A stretch of DNA of 64,000 bases, from the NCBI GenBank assembly GCA_041781135.1, contig JBHAZV010000026.1:62001-126000 (forward strand), written 5' to 3'. Source of the DNA: JAUMXJ01 sp041781135. GTDB taxonomy: Bacteria; Bacillota; Clostridia; Peptostreptococcales; Acidaminobacteraceae. The notes beneath the pieces are model-generated. The model was not told the DNA's origin. It did no database searches and was given only the letters and a program-made list of their open reading frames with translations. Below, piece by piece: positions 1 through 8,751 of this stretch (positions within the stretch are counted from its first letter, which is position 1; the number at the start of each line of letters is the position of its first letter). The translations under genes were made by a program, and so were the position numbers.

Positions 1-1362
1 CTGAGCAAGGGGCTTTACTGCACAATCAACAGAGGGCAGAGGCATATTACACATGATGAGTGCCGAAAAATCAAGGAAGTTATGGAGGAATATGTCCGCA
101 GGGATTTGCCATTTATCGGAAGCAGGTACTCGAAATCTGAAGCCGAAGCGATTTTGCGAAAGCAAAAGATGGACTCAAAGGTTAAAATACTGAAATACCG
201 GGATTCTGACTATATAAAACTATACGAATTGGATGGGTTTTACGATTATTTTTATGGATACATGGTTCCGAGCACAGGGTATCTTACGAGCTTTGATTTA
301 ATCAAGTACGGTGACGGAGTAATACTGTGCCATCCTACTCATTACAGTCCGAATTCCATACCTGAATTTGAAGAAACCCCGAAGATGGCGAGCGTGTTTA
401 CCGAAATGGATGACTGGCTTAAAATTCTTGGGATTTCGTATGTGTATAATCTCAATGACCTCATAAAGAACAACAGGTATGAGGAACTTATAATGATCGC
501 CGAAGCGCTTCAGGAAAAGAAGATTGCCGAGATTGCCGACGAAATTACGAGACAGCGCAAAAAAGTAATACTGATTGCAGGGCCATCGTCATCGGGAAAG
601 ACAACATTTGCCAAGCGTCTTGGAATCCAGCTCAGGGTCAATGGACTGCGCCCTGTTACCATCGGCACCGACGACTATTTTGTAGACAGGCAGTTTACGC
701 CGAGAGACGAAAATGGCGATTATGACTTCGAAAGCTTGGATGCAGTAGATGTCAGGCTGTTTGGCGAGGATATAAACAAGCTGCTCGACGGCGAAGAGAT
801 AGAGGTCGGCAGATTTGATTTTACCGAAGGCAGACGAAAGCTTACCGGCGAAAAAATGAAGATAGATGAAGATCAGCCGATTATAATCGAGGGGATTCAC
901 GGTCTGAATGACAAGCTCACGCCAAATGTGTATAAACGCGATAAATATAAAATTTATATTTCTGCGCTTACGCTGCTCAATATAGATGAGCATAACCGCA
1001 TTCCGACTACTCAGGCGAGGATGATAAGGCGGATTGTCCGCGACAACACATACCGAGGGCATGATGCGCGGCGTACAATACAGATGTGGTCTTCTGTCCG
1101 CCGCGGTGAAGAAAAATATATATTTCCATTTCAGGAAACCGCGGACGCAATATTTAATTCGGCGCTGCCGTATGAGCTGGCGGTGTTGAAGAAGCACGCA
1201 ATGCCGCTGCTTGAGGAAATAAGCGAACAGGAGCCGGAATATCAGCAGGCACACCTGCTCATTAAATTTTTGAAATATTTTGTCAGCATGGAAGATGAGA
1301 GTGCAATTCCCAAGAACTCAATTATAAGGGAGTTTATCGGGGGCAGCCTGTTTACTCATTGA
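1..1362 (+). CDS. Nucleoside (uridine) kinase family protein, 5' end outside window
   Basis: The open frame runs without a stop from base 1, so the gene starts upstream; the first ATG inside the window (82) is not its start. The visible 453 residues hold an N-terminal segment resembling the threonyl-tRNA-synthetase-like accessory region found in the long clostridial nucleoside kinases, then a P-loop kinase domain. The Walker A motif GPSSSGKTTFAKR lies near base 580, followed by a DDYF motif and an IIEGIHGLND segment typical of the uridine kinase/phosphoribulokinase family. The likely reaction is ATP-dependent phosphorylation of a nucleoside such as uridine; the exact substrate cannot be read from sequence. 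It is followed after 17 bases by the lipoprotein gene. Confidence 0.85.
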   Translation: MSKGLYCTINRGQRHITHDECRKIKEVMEEYVRRDLPFIGSRYSKSEAEAILRKQKMDSKVKILKYRDSDYIKLYELDGFYDYFYGYMVPSTGYLTSFDLIKYGDGVILCHPTHYSPNSIPEFEETPKMASVFTEMDDWLKILGISYVYNLNDLIKNNRYEELIMIAEALQEKKIAEIADEITRQRKKVILIAGPSSSGKTTFAKRLGIQLRVNGLRPVTIGTDDYFVDRQFTPRDENGDYDFESLDAVDVRLFGEDINKLLDGEEIEVGRFDFTEGRRKLTGEKMKIDEDQPIIIEGIHGLNDKLTPNVYKRDKYKIYISALTLLNIDEHNRIPTTQARMIRRIVRDNTYRGHDARRTIQMWSSVRRGEEKYIFPFQETADAIFNSALPYELAVLKKHAMPLLEEISEQEPEYQQAHLLIKFLKYFVSMEDESAIPKNSIIREFIGGSLFTH

Positions 1363-1379
1363 TTATAGGGATTTGACAG

Positions 1380-2654
1380 ATGCATAAATATATAAGAGCC
1401 GTAGTCTTGGTTTGTTTTGCGATTGTAGCGCTGCTCTCGGGCTGCAGCGGCGAGAAAAATATTGCTGCAACCACAACCGCTGTCCATCAAGCGGAAGAAC
1501 GGGATTTTGCAGCGCTTGATTTGGGCGAGATTCCGGAGATAAGCAGGCGCTACTACCCGGAAAGCGAATTTGAGAGGCAGCTTATAAAACTGACGGCAGT
1601 TTATTTGTCCGATGTTGCGGCAGAACACAAAATCGACGGCAATACTGTCACGCTTACCCTGCTCCCTCTGAAATCTCAGCTCGGCGATACCCTGAACGGC
1701 GAGGATGTCGCAAGGAATTTTGCGCTCGCATATGCGGAGGATGTAAACAAATTTAATGCCAATATAATAAAGGCTTCATTTGACGGACTCTCCGTGAGCT
1801 TTGAGTTCGACAGAGAAGTAAATTTCGAGCGTGACTACATGAAAATGCCGATTTATCCGATAGCCGAAGGAGCGATAAATTCTGCTGACAGTTATGGGGA
1901 TTACTATATTGTGAGCGGTGACAGCGCGGCGCAGCGTGTAGATCTTGTGTCAAATACGGCAAAGAAATTTAATAAGCTGAGGTTTGTGCATTACGGATTT
2001 GAAACAGCAAGACAGGCTATCGAGTCAAAAGAGCTGGACATACTTTTGCTGCCGCATATTAATAATGCTCAGCTCTGGGCGGAAACCCTCGAAGGAGCCG
2101 CAATTATCAAGCGGCCGAGTGACTATGTCTACATGCTGGGTTTTGGGCAGCTGGTGGATTACTCAAGCCGGAAGCTGATTGCCGACAGGCTTGTTCAGCG
2201 CGATTTTATAGACGATTACCTTGCAGGGTTCGCTGATACGAGCACATTTCCTGTAGGCCGTCAGAATGTTTCTGATGAGGTCGAGGAGGTTCTTAACGAT
2301 GGTAGTAAACTTAAATATTTATGCTTTATCGATTCGGAGTGGAGCTATAGTTTTTCGGAATATCTCGAAAAAATACTTGCAGGCAGCGGGGTGGATCTCG
2401 AAATAACATACACGGATTTTCGGAGCATGCTGAGTATCGCCCAAGCGGAGGATTCCGAATATGTCTATGCATTTGCATGGGACCTCGGCGCAGGAACGGA
2501 TCTTTCGATTTTGCTTGGACCGGAGTTTGGCGGAATAGATCCCGGAGAGATAGATGCCGATCTCTACAATAAAATTCTGCCGGCGATCCCGATTGCCGTC
2601 CCGTTCAGCAACATACTTCTTAGAAGTGCGGAATACGCCGAACTGCTCAGGTAA
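1380..2654 (+). CDS. Lipoprotein resembling family 5 extracellular solute-binding proteins
   Basis: A 424-residue protein starting with a lipoprotein signal peptide: Lys/Arg near the start, a hydrophobic core and lipobox LLSGC with the modified Cys at residue 22. The body resembles peptide/nickel-type ABC solute-binding proteins (SBP_bac_5), including a stretch like the family's 'G..LTAEDV' region (NGEDVARNFALAY, about residue 100). It is shorter than the usual 500-550 residues and no ABC permease or ATPase gene lies beside it, so it may be a divergent or orphan binding protein. It is probably anchored outside the membrane. Two bases separate it from the next gene, suggesting one transcript. 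Confidence 0.55.
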   Translation: MHKYIRAVVLVCFAIVALLSGCSGEKNIAATTTAVHQAEERDFAALDLGEIPEISRRYYPESEFERQLIKLTAVYLSDVAAEHKIDGNTVTLTLLPLKSQLGDTLNGEDVARNFALAYAEDVNKFNANIIKASFDGLSVSFEFDREVNFERDYMKMPIYPIAEGAINSADSYGDYYIVSGDSAAQRVDLVSNTAKKFNKLRFVHYGFETARQAIESKELDILLLPHINNAQLWAETLEGAAIIKRPSDYVYMLGFGQLVDYSSRKLIADRLVQRDFIDDYLAGFADTSTFPVGRQNVSDEVEEVLNDGSKLKYLCFIDSEWSYSFSEYLEKILAGSGVDLEITYTDFRSMLSIAQAEDSEYVYAFAWDLGAGTDLSILLGPEFGGIDPGEIDADLYNKILPAIPIAVPFSNILLRSAEYAELLR

Positions 2655-2656
2655 AA

Positions 2657-3664
2657 ATGAAGCATGTGATAAACAGGCATAATCAGCTTACCCCATTGCT
2701 CGAATCTGTTGGGATAAAGCAGTGGGGGCTGGGCATTATTTCTTCAAAATATACCGGACGCAATGGAGATATGATAATTCTGGCGCTTTTGCTGCCTTAC
2801 AGCGATATGCAGCGGCTCGAAAGGAGCTCTGCGGGGAAAAAGATTGCGCAGCAGCGGCTCGGGTGCGATTTGCTGAGTTATGTCGAACCTTTTGCATGGG
2901 GAACTGACTACCATGCGGATGTGCGAAGCGAACTTCAAAAAATGCTCGATTTACTTCGTAGGAGTAGCGTTGCGCCGGCGCTCTGCGGAGACTATACACT
3001 GTGTGTTGATAATTCCGGACTTGACGATCGTGCAATCGCCGAATATTGCAGGCTTGGTGCACTTGGAAAAAATGGTCTGATTATAAATAGAGAATACGGT
3101 ACGCAGCATTTTATAGGGTATGTGCTGGTGGAGCCGCCGAATGGCGATGATTTGTTCGAACCGCTGCGGCGGGCTATCTCAGAGGGAGATAGCAACGATA
3201 CTTTTCAGCCGTGCGAAAATTGCGAAAAATGTGTAAAATTTTGTCCGACAAATGCTTTGCTAAAAGGCGTTGATAGATGCATATCGTATATCACCCAAAG
3301 CTCAAAGCCCATACCTCGGGAATTAAGGCGATCTATTGGCGACAGATTGTATGGCTGTTCAGTGTGTCAGCAGGTATGTCCGCACAATTCGCCAAGCTGC
3401 CGCGACGCTTTGGAATGCTATGTAGACGCCTTGGAAATACTGGCTCTCAGCAACAAGGCATTTAAGCGAAAATTTGGCAGTATGGGCTTCGCGTGGCGGC
3501 CTGCCCGTATTTATAAACGAAACGCGCTGATTAATATAGGCAACACCGGGTTTGTCTCTGATATTGATAAAATCCAGTCAAAAATTGACAATGGGACTTT
3601 TATTTTTGACGATGAAATGATAGAATATTGGTTGTGGGCAATAGAAGAAATTAAAAACAGATAA
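2657..3664 (+). CDS. queG: Epoxyqueuosine reductase-like iron-sulfur protein (QueG family)
   Basis: 335 residues. The C-terminal half carries two 4Fe-4S motifs: CENCEKCVKFCPTNAL, then the QueG-like CISYITQS segment and GDRLYGCSVCQQVCPHN. Upstream is the family signature around LGKNGLIINREYGTQHFIG, and a WGTDYH segment matching the conserved aspartate region of QueG. QueG reduces epoxyqueuosine to queuosine at tRNA wobble position 34, using a cobalamin cofactor. The protein is somewhat shorter than the E. coli enzyme and lacks its C-terminal extension. No other queuosine genes are in the window. A different double-cluster reductase of the same superfamily remains possible. Confidence 0.8.
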   Translation: MKHVINRHNQLTPLLESVGIKQWGLGIISSKYTGRNGDMIILALLLPYSDMQRLERSSAGKKIAQQRLGCDLLSYVEPFAWGTDYHADVRSELQKMLDLLRRSSVAPALCGDYTLCVDNSGLDDRAIAEYCRLGALGKNGLIINREYGTQHFIGYVLVEPPNGDDLFEPLRRAISEGDSNDTFQPCENCEKCVKFCPTNALLKGVDRCISYITQSSKPIPRELRRSIGDRLYGCSVCQQVCPHNSPSCRDALECYVDALEILALSNKAFKRKFGSMGFAWRPARIYKRNALINIGNTGFVSDIDKIQSKIDNGTFIFDDEMIEYWLWAIEEIKNR

Positions 3665-3685
3665 TATTGCGGATTTGGAGGAAGT

Positions 3686-4870
3686 ATGAGAAGATCAGAC
3701 GAATTTTTTAAGGAAAAAATTCAGGAACTCAAGGATCAGGGAGTTTACAGGCAGCTCCCGGTGATTTCGGGCCCTAACAACGCGGAAATCACGCTTAACG
3801 GAAGACAGGTAATCAACCTATCTTCAAACAACTATCTCGGTTTTGCGAACCATCCTAAGCTCATAGAAGCTACACACAAGGGTGTGGATTCTCATGGCGC
3901 AGGCGCAGGCGCTGTAAGGACAATTGTCGCAAACACAGATCTGCTCGAAAAACTTGAAGAAAAATTGGCAGAATTCAAGCGCGAAGAGGCTGTGGTTGTC
4001 TTTCAGTCGGGATTTAACTGCAACGCCGGAACTATTCAGGCAATTACAGAGAAAGGCGATCTCATCATATCAGATGAACTTAATCACGCGTCTATTATTG
4101 ACGGAGTCAGGCTTTCAAAGGCGGACAAGGGCGTTTACAAGCATTCGGATATGGCTGATCTCGAAAAAGTCCTCCAGGAAAAGAGAGCAAATTACCGCAA
4201 CTGTTTGATTATAACAGACGGCGTGTTCTCGATGGATGGCGATATTGCCAAGCTCCCTGAGATTGTCGCTCTTGCAGAAAAGTATAACTGTATGACATAT
4301 GTCGACGACGCGCACGGTTCGGGCGTGCTCGGTGAAAATGGAAGAGGAACGGTAGACCACTTCCATCTCCATGGAAAAGTCGATTTTATCGTGGGAACTC
4401 TCTCCAAAGCGATAGGCGTTGTAGGCGGTTATGTGGCAGGCTCAAAGCTTATGAAGGAATGGCTGCTCCACAGGGGAAGACCAATACTTTTCAGTACAGC
4501 GCTCACACCTGCGTCAATAGCTGCAATCACTGCTTCAGTAGACTTGCTTTCAAGTACATCCGAATATTCGGACAGGCTTTGGGACAATGCAAAATATTTC
4601 AAGGCCGAACTCGGAAAATACGGATTTAATACAGGACACAGCGAAACTCCGATCACTCCGGTAATAATCGGCGAAGAAGCCAAGAGTCTCGAATTCTCCA
4701 AAAAGCTTTTAGAGAATGGAGTATTTGTATCTGCAATCGTATTCCCTACAGTTCCGAGGGGAACGGGAAGGGTCAGGTGCATGGTGACTGCCGGACACAC
4801 AAAAGAGCAGATCGACAGAGCGGTTGCCGCGTTTGCAAAAGTCGGCAAAGAGATGGGCATAATTAAATAA
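3686..4870 (+). CDS. kbl: Glycine C-acetyltransferase (2-amino-3-ketobutyrate CoA ligase)
   Basis: 394 residues, full length for a PLP-dependent alpha-oxoamine synthase. Visible family features: NLSSNNYLGFANHP near residue 45, the cofactor-binding DDAHGSGVLG, and GTLSKAIGVVGGYVAG, whose lysine is the predicted Schiff-base residue. The enzyme interconverts 2-amino-3-oxobutyrate plus CoA with glycine plus acetyl-CoA, a route for threonine breakdown. No threonine dehydrogenase gene is adjacent. Other members of the family (8-amino-7-oxononanoate synthase) look similar; the N-terminal sequence favours Kbl. The start is supported by TTTGGAGGAAGT just upstream. Confidence 0.85.
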   Translation: MRRSDEFFKEKIQELKDQGVYRQLPVISGPNNAEITLNGRQVINLSSNNYLGFANHPKLIEATHKGVDSHGAGAGAVRTIVANTDLLEKLEEKLAEFKREEAVVVFQSGFNCNAGTIQAITEKGDLIISDELNHASIIDGVRLSKADKGVYKHSDMADLEKVLQEKRANYRNCLIITDGVFSMDGDIAKLPEIVALAEKYNCMTYVDDAHGSGVLGENGRGTVDHFHLHGKVDFIVGTLSKAIGVVGGYVAGSKLMKEWLLHRGRPILFSTALTPASIAAITASVDLLSSTSEYSDRLWDNAKYFKAELGKYGFNTGHSETPITPVIIGEEAKSLEFSKKLLENGVFVSAIVFPTVPRGTGRVRCMVTAGHTKEQIDRAVAAFAKVGKEMGIIK

Positions 4871-4896
4871 ATAACGAATAAACGGCGGGAGGTGCT

Positions 4897-5796
4897 ATGG
4901 AAACGGGTATTTTGCTTCAGAGCGGTACAGGCGAGGTTGAGGTTCTCCATTTTAAGGTGGGCGGACAGAGCTATGCGATCAATGTCATAAAAGTAAAAGA
5001 ACTTTGGAAACTTAAAAATTTGTCCAAGATTCCAAATGCGCCTTCCTCTGTCGCCGGCGTAACGCTGAACAGAGGCGAAATGATTCCAATTGTGGATTTG
5101 CGCTATGTGCTCGACAGAAATCCGAGGACAGATGCAATCGGTTCAATGATACTTCTGTGCGAATTCAATAAGCTTAAGGTCGGTTTTGCAATAGATACTG
5201 TTTCGAGAATATATAAAATCGGTTGGAACAAGATTACCAAGCCGGACAGCGTCAGCGAAAATTCGCTCGTAATAGGCAATATCGACCTTGACGGCAATAT
5301 AGTTATGCTTCTTGATTTTGAAAAAATCGTAATGGATATAAATCCGAAATCGGGAATCCACGAGAGTATGGCCGCCGAAATTGTTCAAAAGGATCGTTCG
5401 CACTATAAAATAATGGTTGTAGACGATTCTACTACAGTAAGAAATGTAATACTTAGCACGCTCACCAAGGCAGGCGTAAAGAATATCAAGCTGTTCGAAA
5501 ACGGCCAGTCGGCTTTTGAATTTTTGGAGGAGATGGCGGAACTCAAGGGGTCAAATTTTACAAGCGAAGTCAATTTGGTAATAACCGACATAGAGATGCC
5601 TGTGCTCGACGGTCACGCGCTTACGAAGCGGATCAAGGAGCATAAAATTTTGAAAAATCTCCCGGTGGTTATATTTTCATCTCTTATAACAGACACCTTA
5701 AGGCACAAGGGAGAATCGGTGGGTGCAGATGCACAGCTCAGCAAACCGGAGATTGTGAATCTGCTGGGCGAAGTAGATGCCCTGCTGAAAAAGTAA
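4897..5796 (+). CDS. cheV: Chemotaxis coupling protein CheV (CheW plus receiver domain)
   Basis: 299 residues. Residues about 10-155 form a CheW-like domain (VLHFKVGGQSYAINVIKVKEL... IVDLRYVL). Residues about 170-299 form a response-regulator receiver: acidic pair in MVVDDSTTVRN, phospho-acceptor Asp in VITDIEMPVLDG, and the conserved lysine in LSKPE. CheV links receptors to CheA and its phosphorylation tunes adaptation. No other chemotaxis or flagellar gene is in the window, so this is an isolated copy. The start follows GGGAGGTGCT, and a strong terminator lies directly after the stop. Confidence 0.9.
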   Translation: METGILLQSGTGEVEVLHFKVGGQSYAINVIKVKELWKLKNLSKIPNAPSSVAGVTLNRGEMIPIVDLRYVLDRNPRTDAIGSMILLCEFNKLKVGFAIDTVSRIYKIGWNKITKPDSVSENSLVIGNIDLDGNIVMLLDFEKIVMDINPKSGIHESMAAEIVQKDRSHYKIMVVDDSTTVRNVILSTLTKAGVKNIKLFENGQSAFEFLEEMAELKGSNFTSEVNLVITDIEMPVLDGHALTKRIKEHKILKNLPVVIFSSLITDTLRHKGESVGADAQLSKPEIVNLLGEVDALLKK

Positions 5797-5802
5797 GATT
5801 AG

Positions 5803-5823
5803 GGGTGGGCGACCACCCTTTTT
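5803..5823 (+). terminator. Rho-independent terminator after cheV
   Basis: Six-base perfect stem GGGTGG / CCACCC with a GCGA tetraloop, followed immediately by five T. It sits 7 bases after the cheV stop and should end that transcript before the membrane-protein operon. Confidence 0.85.
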
Positions 5824-5836
5824 AGATGGAGGACGG

Positions 5837-6343
5837 ATGAATTCAAGAAAAATTTTTCAGGTAGTTTTTTTTGCTATTATTATTTCGGCAATAGATTTTG
5901 CGGTGCTTAGACTTTCCGGCGGGTTTCGCGCATATGGCGCTGCAATATCATATCTTTTGACTAACCTGATTTTTGTGTTTATTGCGGCGAAGACCGGCTC
6001 TAACGGCGTTGTTGCGGCTCAGGCAATTTTCAGACTGGCATTTTATGCGCTGATTGCACCGTATCCGCTCTCCAATGCTCTTTGTGTAATGGTTGGCACA
6101 TTGGCAGGAGAAGCTGTAGTACTGTTTTCAAAAAGAAAAAAATCTCTCGCCACCAGCAGCATCGCCTATTTTTTATTCAATATCGCTTGTGCATTTTCGA
6201 TTTGCATAACTGACTTCTCATTTGTTTACAGCGATTCGCTGCCGTTTTCGCTTGGCGCTGTCGCTATTGCGGCAATTGCCTCATATGTTATTGCAAGGTT
6301 GGCGCTTATTTCCGCGCTGAGGCGTGCCGGAATTGAAAAATAG
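5837..6343 (+). CDS. Small integral membrane protein of unknown function
   Basis: 168 residues, very hydrophobic, with about five predicted membrane segments separated by short loops; the only clearly charged internal loop is SKRKKSL near residue 98. I do not recognise the family. It begins behind GGAGGACGG and its last 20 bases overlap the Gx-type transporter gene, which in turn overlaps uppP. Tight overlap suggests co-expression with, and possibly a partner role for, the Gx-type protein. No catalytic motif is visible. Confidence 0.6.
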   Translation: MNSRKIFQVVFFAIIISAIDFAVLRLSGGFRAYGAAISYLLTNLIFVFIAAKTGSNGVVAAQAIFRLAFYALIAPYPLSNALCVMVGTLAGEAVVLFSKRKKSLATSSIAYFLFNIACAFSICITDFSFVYSDSLPFSLGAVAIAAIASYVIARLALISALRRAGIEK

Positions 6344-6824
6344 TATTGCAAGATTGGGGATGCTCTCGGCATTGGCGATTGTGCTCGGAATAGCGGAATC
6401 CTTTATGTCGCCTCTTATTCCGATTGCAGGGGTAAAGCTTGGAGTATCGAATATCGTCGTGATGTTCGCCTTCTTTTTTTGCGGGTTTTGGAGCGCAATG
6501 GGCATCGCGGCGGTAAAATCTCTCTTTGCATTGGTAGGCAGAGGTGCTGTGGCTTTTGTGCTCAGCGCATGCGGAGGGATTGCTGCGCTTGTGGTAATCG
6601 CGTTACTGACATATTTGGCAAAGGATGCAATTTCTTTGCTTATGAAGAGTGTCGCGGGCGGCATTGCGCATAATTTTGTACAGCTTATTGTAATCAGGCT
6701 GCTTTACAATATGGATCTGCTTGCATACTACGCTCCTATACTGCTGATTTCAGGGATTATTTCAGGCACAGCAACTGCGTACATTTACAAGGCGGCCGAA
6801 TCCAGACTCAGGAGGCTTCTATGA
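6324..6824 (+). CDS. Gx-type transporter (heptaprenyl diphosphate synthase component I-like membrane protein)
   Basis: 166 residues with five or six membrane segments. The sequence from SIARLGMLSALAIVLGIAE through PIAGVKLGVSNIVVMFAFF matches the family usually named heptaprenyl diphosphate synthase component I or Gx transporter, whose true substrate is unsettled. In many Clostridia such genes sit near NusG-domain-II or RnfG/ApbE genes; here a NusG_II-ApbE fusion lies at 55.5 kb. Start is uncertain: GTG at 6324 is only two bases after a GAGG motif, whereas in-frame TTG at 6333 has better spacing. The stop overlaps the uppP start by four bases. Confidence 0.75.
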   Translation: MPELKNSIARLGMLSALAIVLGIAESFMSPLIPIAGVKLGVSNIVVMFAFFFCGFWSAMGIAAVKSLFALVGRGAVAFVLSACGGIAALVVIALLTYLAKDAISLLMKSVAGGIAHNFVQLIVIRLLYNMDLLAYYAPILLISGIISGTATAYIYKAAESRLRRLL

Positions 6825-7609
6825 TCGAATGGCTTAAAGCGATTTTGTACGGAATAGTCGAAGGAATATCCGAATGGCTTCCGATCAGTTCAACAGGGCA
6901 TTTGATAATACTCGAAAAATTTGTGCCGCTCCGGATAACGCCGGAATTCAGAGTATTTTTTCTTGTTGTGATCCAGCTTGGAGCAGTGCTCGCCGCCGCG
7001 CTGTACTTTTCGAAATACATATTTTCAAGGAGCTTGCGCGATAATGCGGCACTTTTGGTTAAAATACTGATTTCCTGTGTTCCTGCTGGGGTCGTAGGAG
7101 TTCTGTTTGACGATTGGATAGACGCTCATTTTTATAATTATGTAATGGTTTCCATTATGCTTGCGCTTTTCGGCGCAGTCTTTCTCATAGTTGATCGCGG
7201 AGGCGGCAAAGGCAAGGGTATGGATGAAATCAGCCATATGGATGCGGCGGTGATCGGCGTGTTTCAGCTTATTTCTGCGGTCTTTCCGGGGGTTTCGCGT
7301 TCGGGTTCCACGATAATAGGCGGTGTTGCGCGCGGGTTGTCGCGTCAGGCGGCGGCGGAGTACACATTTATAATGGCAATACCTGTAATGCTGGGCGCAA
7401 GTGTGCTCAAGCTTCTAAAGCTTGATATCGTCCCCTCTGCGAATGAACTTTCAATCCTTGCTATCGGTTCATTGTCTGCGTTTGTGGTTTCGCTTGCAGT
7501 AATCGGTTCTCTGATTAAATTTGTTAGACGGCACAGCTTCAAAGTATTTGGATATTACCGGATTGTATTTGGTGTAACGTTACTGTTTTTGTTTATGTTA
7601 AATTCATAA
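6821..7609 (+). CDS. uppP: Undecaprenyl-diphosphate phosphatase
   Basis: 262 residues, a multi-pass membrane protein. The hallmark motifs are present: EGISEWLPISSTGHLI near residue 13 and the PGVSRSGSTI segment near residue 155, which together form the active site with conserved Glu, Ser and Arg. The enzyme dephosphorylates undecaprenyl diphosphate to recycle the cell-wall lipid carrier and can give bacitracin resistance. It starts with ATGA overlap of the preceding stop and a good AGGAGG, so it is translationally coupled to the upstream membrane proteins. Confidence 0.93.
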   Translation: MIEWLKAILYGIVEGISEWLPISSTGHLIILEKFVPLRITPEFRVFFLVVIQLGAVLAAALYFSKYIFSRSLRDNAALLVKILISCVPAGVVGVLFDDWIDAHFYNYVMVSIMLALFGAVFLIVDRGGGKGKGMDEISHMDAAVIGVFQLISAVFPGVSRSGSTIIGGVARGLSRQAAAEYTFIMAIPVMLGASVLKLLKLDIVPSANELSILAIGSLSAFVVSLAVIGSLIKFVRRHSFKVFGYYRIVFGVTLLFLFMLNS

Positions 7610-7635
7610 AATTGCATGGCTTTTGGCATTTGATT

Positions 7636-7644
7636 TGATAAAAT
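7636..7644 (+). promoter_or_regulatory. Extended -10 promoter upstream of the arsR-like gene
   Basis: TGATAAAAT forms a TGn-extended -10 element. Predicted start is about base 7651, just ahead of the GAGAGGT ribosome-binding site and the ATG at 7663. No good -35 element is visible at normal spacing. Confidence 0.5.
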
Positions 7645-7662
7645 ACTCTTGAGAGGTATAAA

Positions 7663-7986
7663 ATGGAAGAAATGAACGAGTATAAGATTCAGAGGATGGC
7701 TTCGTTTTTTAAGACTATCGGTGAGCCGACGCGGCTTAGGATATTGTTCGCTCTCGGTAGCTGCGAAAGGCCGGTTCAGGATATTGCAAACGAGCTTAAG
7801 CTTCCGCAGTCGACCGTGTCACATCAGCTTAGGATACTCAGGCAGGAGCAGTTTGTCATTGGCAGACGCAGCGGAAAGAGAGTTTTTTACTCAATTTATG
7901 ATTCGCACGTCCATTTGATCTTAGCGCAGGGCGTGGACCATGTCACTCACACCGATGATGAACACAGAAAATTGCTTACCGATTAA
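7663..7986 (+). CDS. ArsR/SmtB-family metal-responsive repressor
   Basis: 107-residue winged-helix regulator. The recognition helix region is LPQSTVSHQLRILRQEQF (about 47-64), followed by the wing GRRSGKRVFYSI. The arsenic-type Cys motif is absent. Instead the last helix carries D80, H82, H93 and H96, the exact D-x-H-x10-H-x2-H spacing of the alpha5 zinc/cobalt site in SmtB/CzrA-type sensors. I therefore infer a zinc-type derepressor. No metal pump is adjacent; the next gene, 17 bases on, is nagB, probably on the same transcript. Its regulon is unknown. Confidence 0.85.
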   Translation: MEEMNEYKIQRMASFFKTIGEPTRLRILFALGSCERPVQDIANELKLPQSTVSHQLRILRQEQFVIGRRSGKRVFYSIYDSHVHLILAQGVDHVTHTDDEHRKLLTD

Positions 7987-8003
7987 AATAATAAGGAGGA
8001 AGT

Positions 8004-8732
8004 ATGAAAATAATCGTACTCAAGGACTACGATACAGTTTCCAAGGAAGCGGCAAAAATTGTAGCAGATGAAATCAAGGCAAACCCAAGCATTGTTTTGG
8101 GACTGGCAACAGGTTCTACGCCTGTAGGAATGTACAATGAGCTGGCGAGGCTTTGCAGCGCAGGAGAGATCAGCTTTGCTGACGCGGTCAGCTACAATCT
8201 TGACGAATATGTCGGAATAGATATAAATCACGAGCAGAGCTATCACAGATTTATGGATGAGAATCTGTTCAGTAAGGTAAATTTCAAGGATGGCAGCACT
8301 CACGTTCCATATACTGACGGAGCGAATCCAGATGCGGATTGCAGGGCATACGATGAAGCGGTAGCTGCTGCCGGAGGTATCGGCATACAAATTTTGGGCA
8401 TAGGCAGCAATGGACACATTGCATTTAATGAGCCTGACGATGTATTCATACGCAGAACGCATATAACATCTCTTGACGAACAGACCATTCGCGATAATGC
8501 ACGCTTTTTCGACAGCGAAGCCGATGTACCAAAGCAGGCGATCACGGTCGGGATGGGCGTTATCATGGGAGCAAAAAAAATCGTTATTATCGCTACCGGA
8601 GCAAATAAGGCCGATGCGGTTTATAAGATGGTGAGGGGAGAAGTTACTCCAAGAGTTCCGGCTTCTATTCTTCAGCTTCATCAGGATGTAGTGCTGCTGC
8701 TCGATGAAGCAGCCGCTCATAAGCTTGCATAA
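8004..8732 (+). CDS. nagB: Glucosamine-6-phosphate deaminase
   Basis: 242 residues, normal length for the Gram-positive NagB type. Motifs: GLATGSTPVGMY near residue 32, YNLDEYVGI near residue 68, and IQILGIGSNGHIAFNEP near residue 127, containing the catalytic Asp/His region. The enzyme converts glucosamine 6-phosphate to fructose 6-phosphate and ammonia, feeding amino sugars into glycolysis. nagA is not adjacent. The start is preceded by AAGGAGGAAGT. It probably shares a transcript with the metal-type ArsR regulator upstream, an unusual pairing. Confidence 0.93.
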   Translation: MKIIVLKDYDTVSKEAAKIVADEIKANPSIVLGLATGSTPVGMYNELARLCSAGEISFADAVSYNLDEYVGIDINHEQSYHRFMDENLFSKVNFKDGSTHVPYTDGANPDADCRAYDEAVAAAGGIGIQILGIGSNGHIAFNEPDDVFIRRTHITSLDEQTIRDNARFFDSEADVPKQAITVGMGVIMGAKKIVIIATGANKADAVYKMVRGEVTPRVPASILQLHQDVVLLLDEAAAHKLA

Positions 8733-8735
8733 TCG

Positions 8736-8751
8736 TGGTATAATCTTAATA
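8736..8751 (+). promoter_or_regulatory. Extended -10 promoter giving a probable leaderless xpaC transcript
   Basis: TGGTATAAT (8736-8744) is an extended -10 element followed by six bases and then the ATG at 8751. Since transcription normally starts about seven bases after the hexamer, the start nucleotide should be the A of ATG. No Shine-Dalgarno sequence is present before this ATG. Confidence 0.6.

Noticed and set aside
589..1254. 221-residue - strand frame inside the nucleoside kinase
   Set aside because: Shadow of a strongly supported gene; no start signal or domain.
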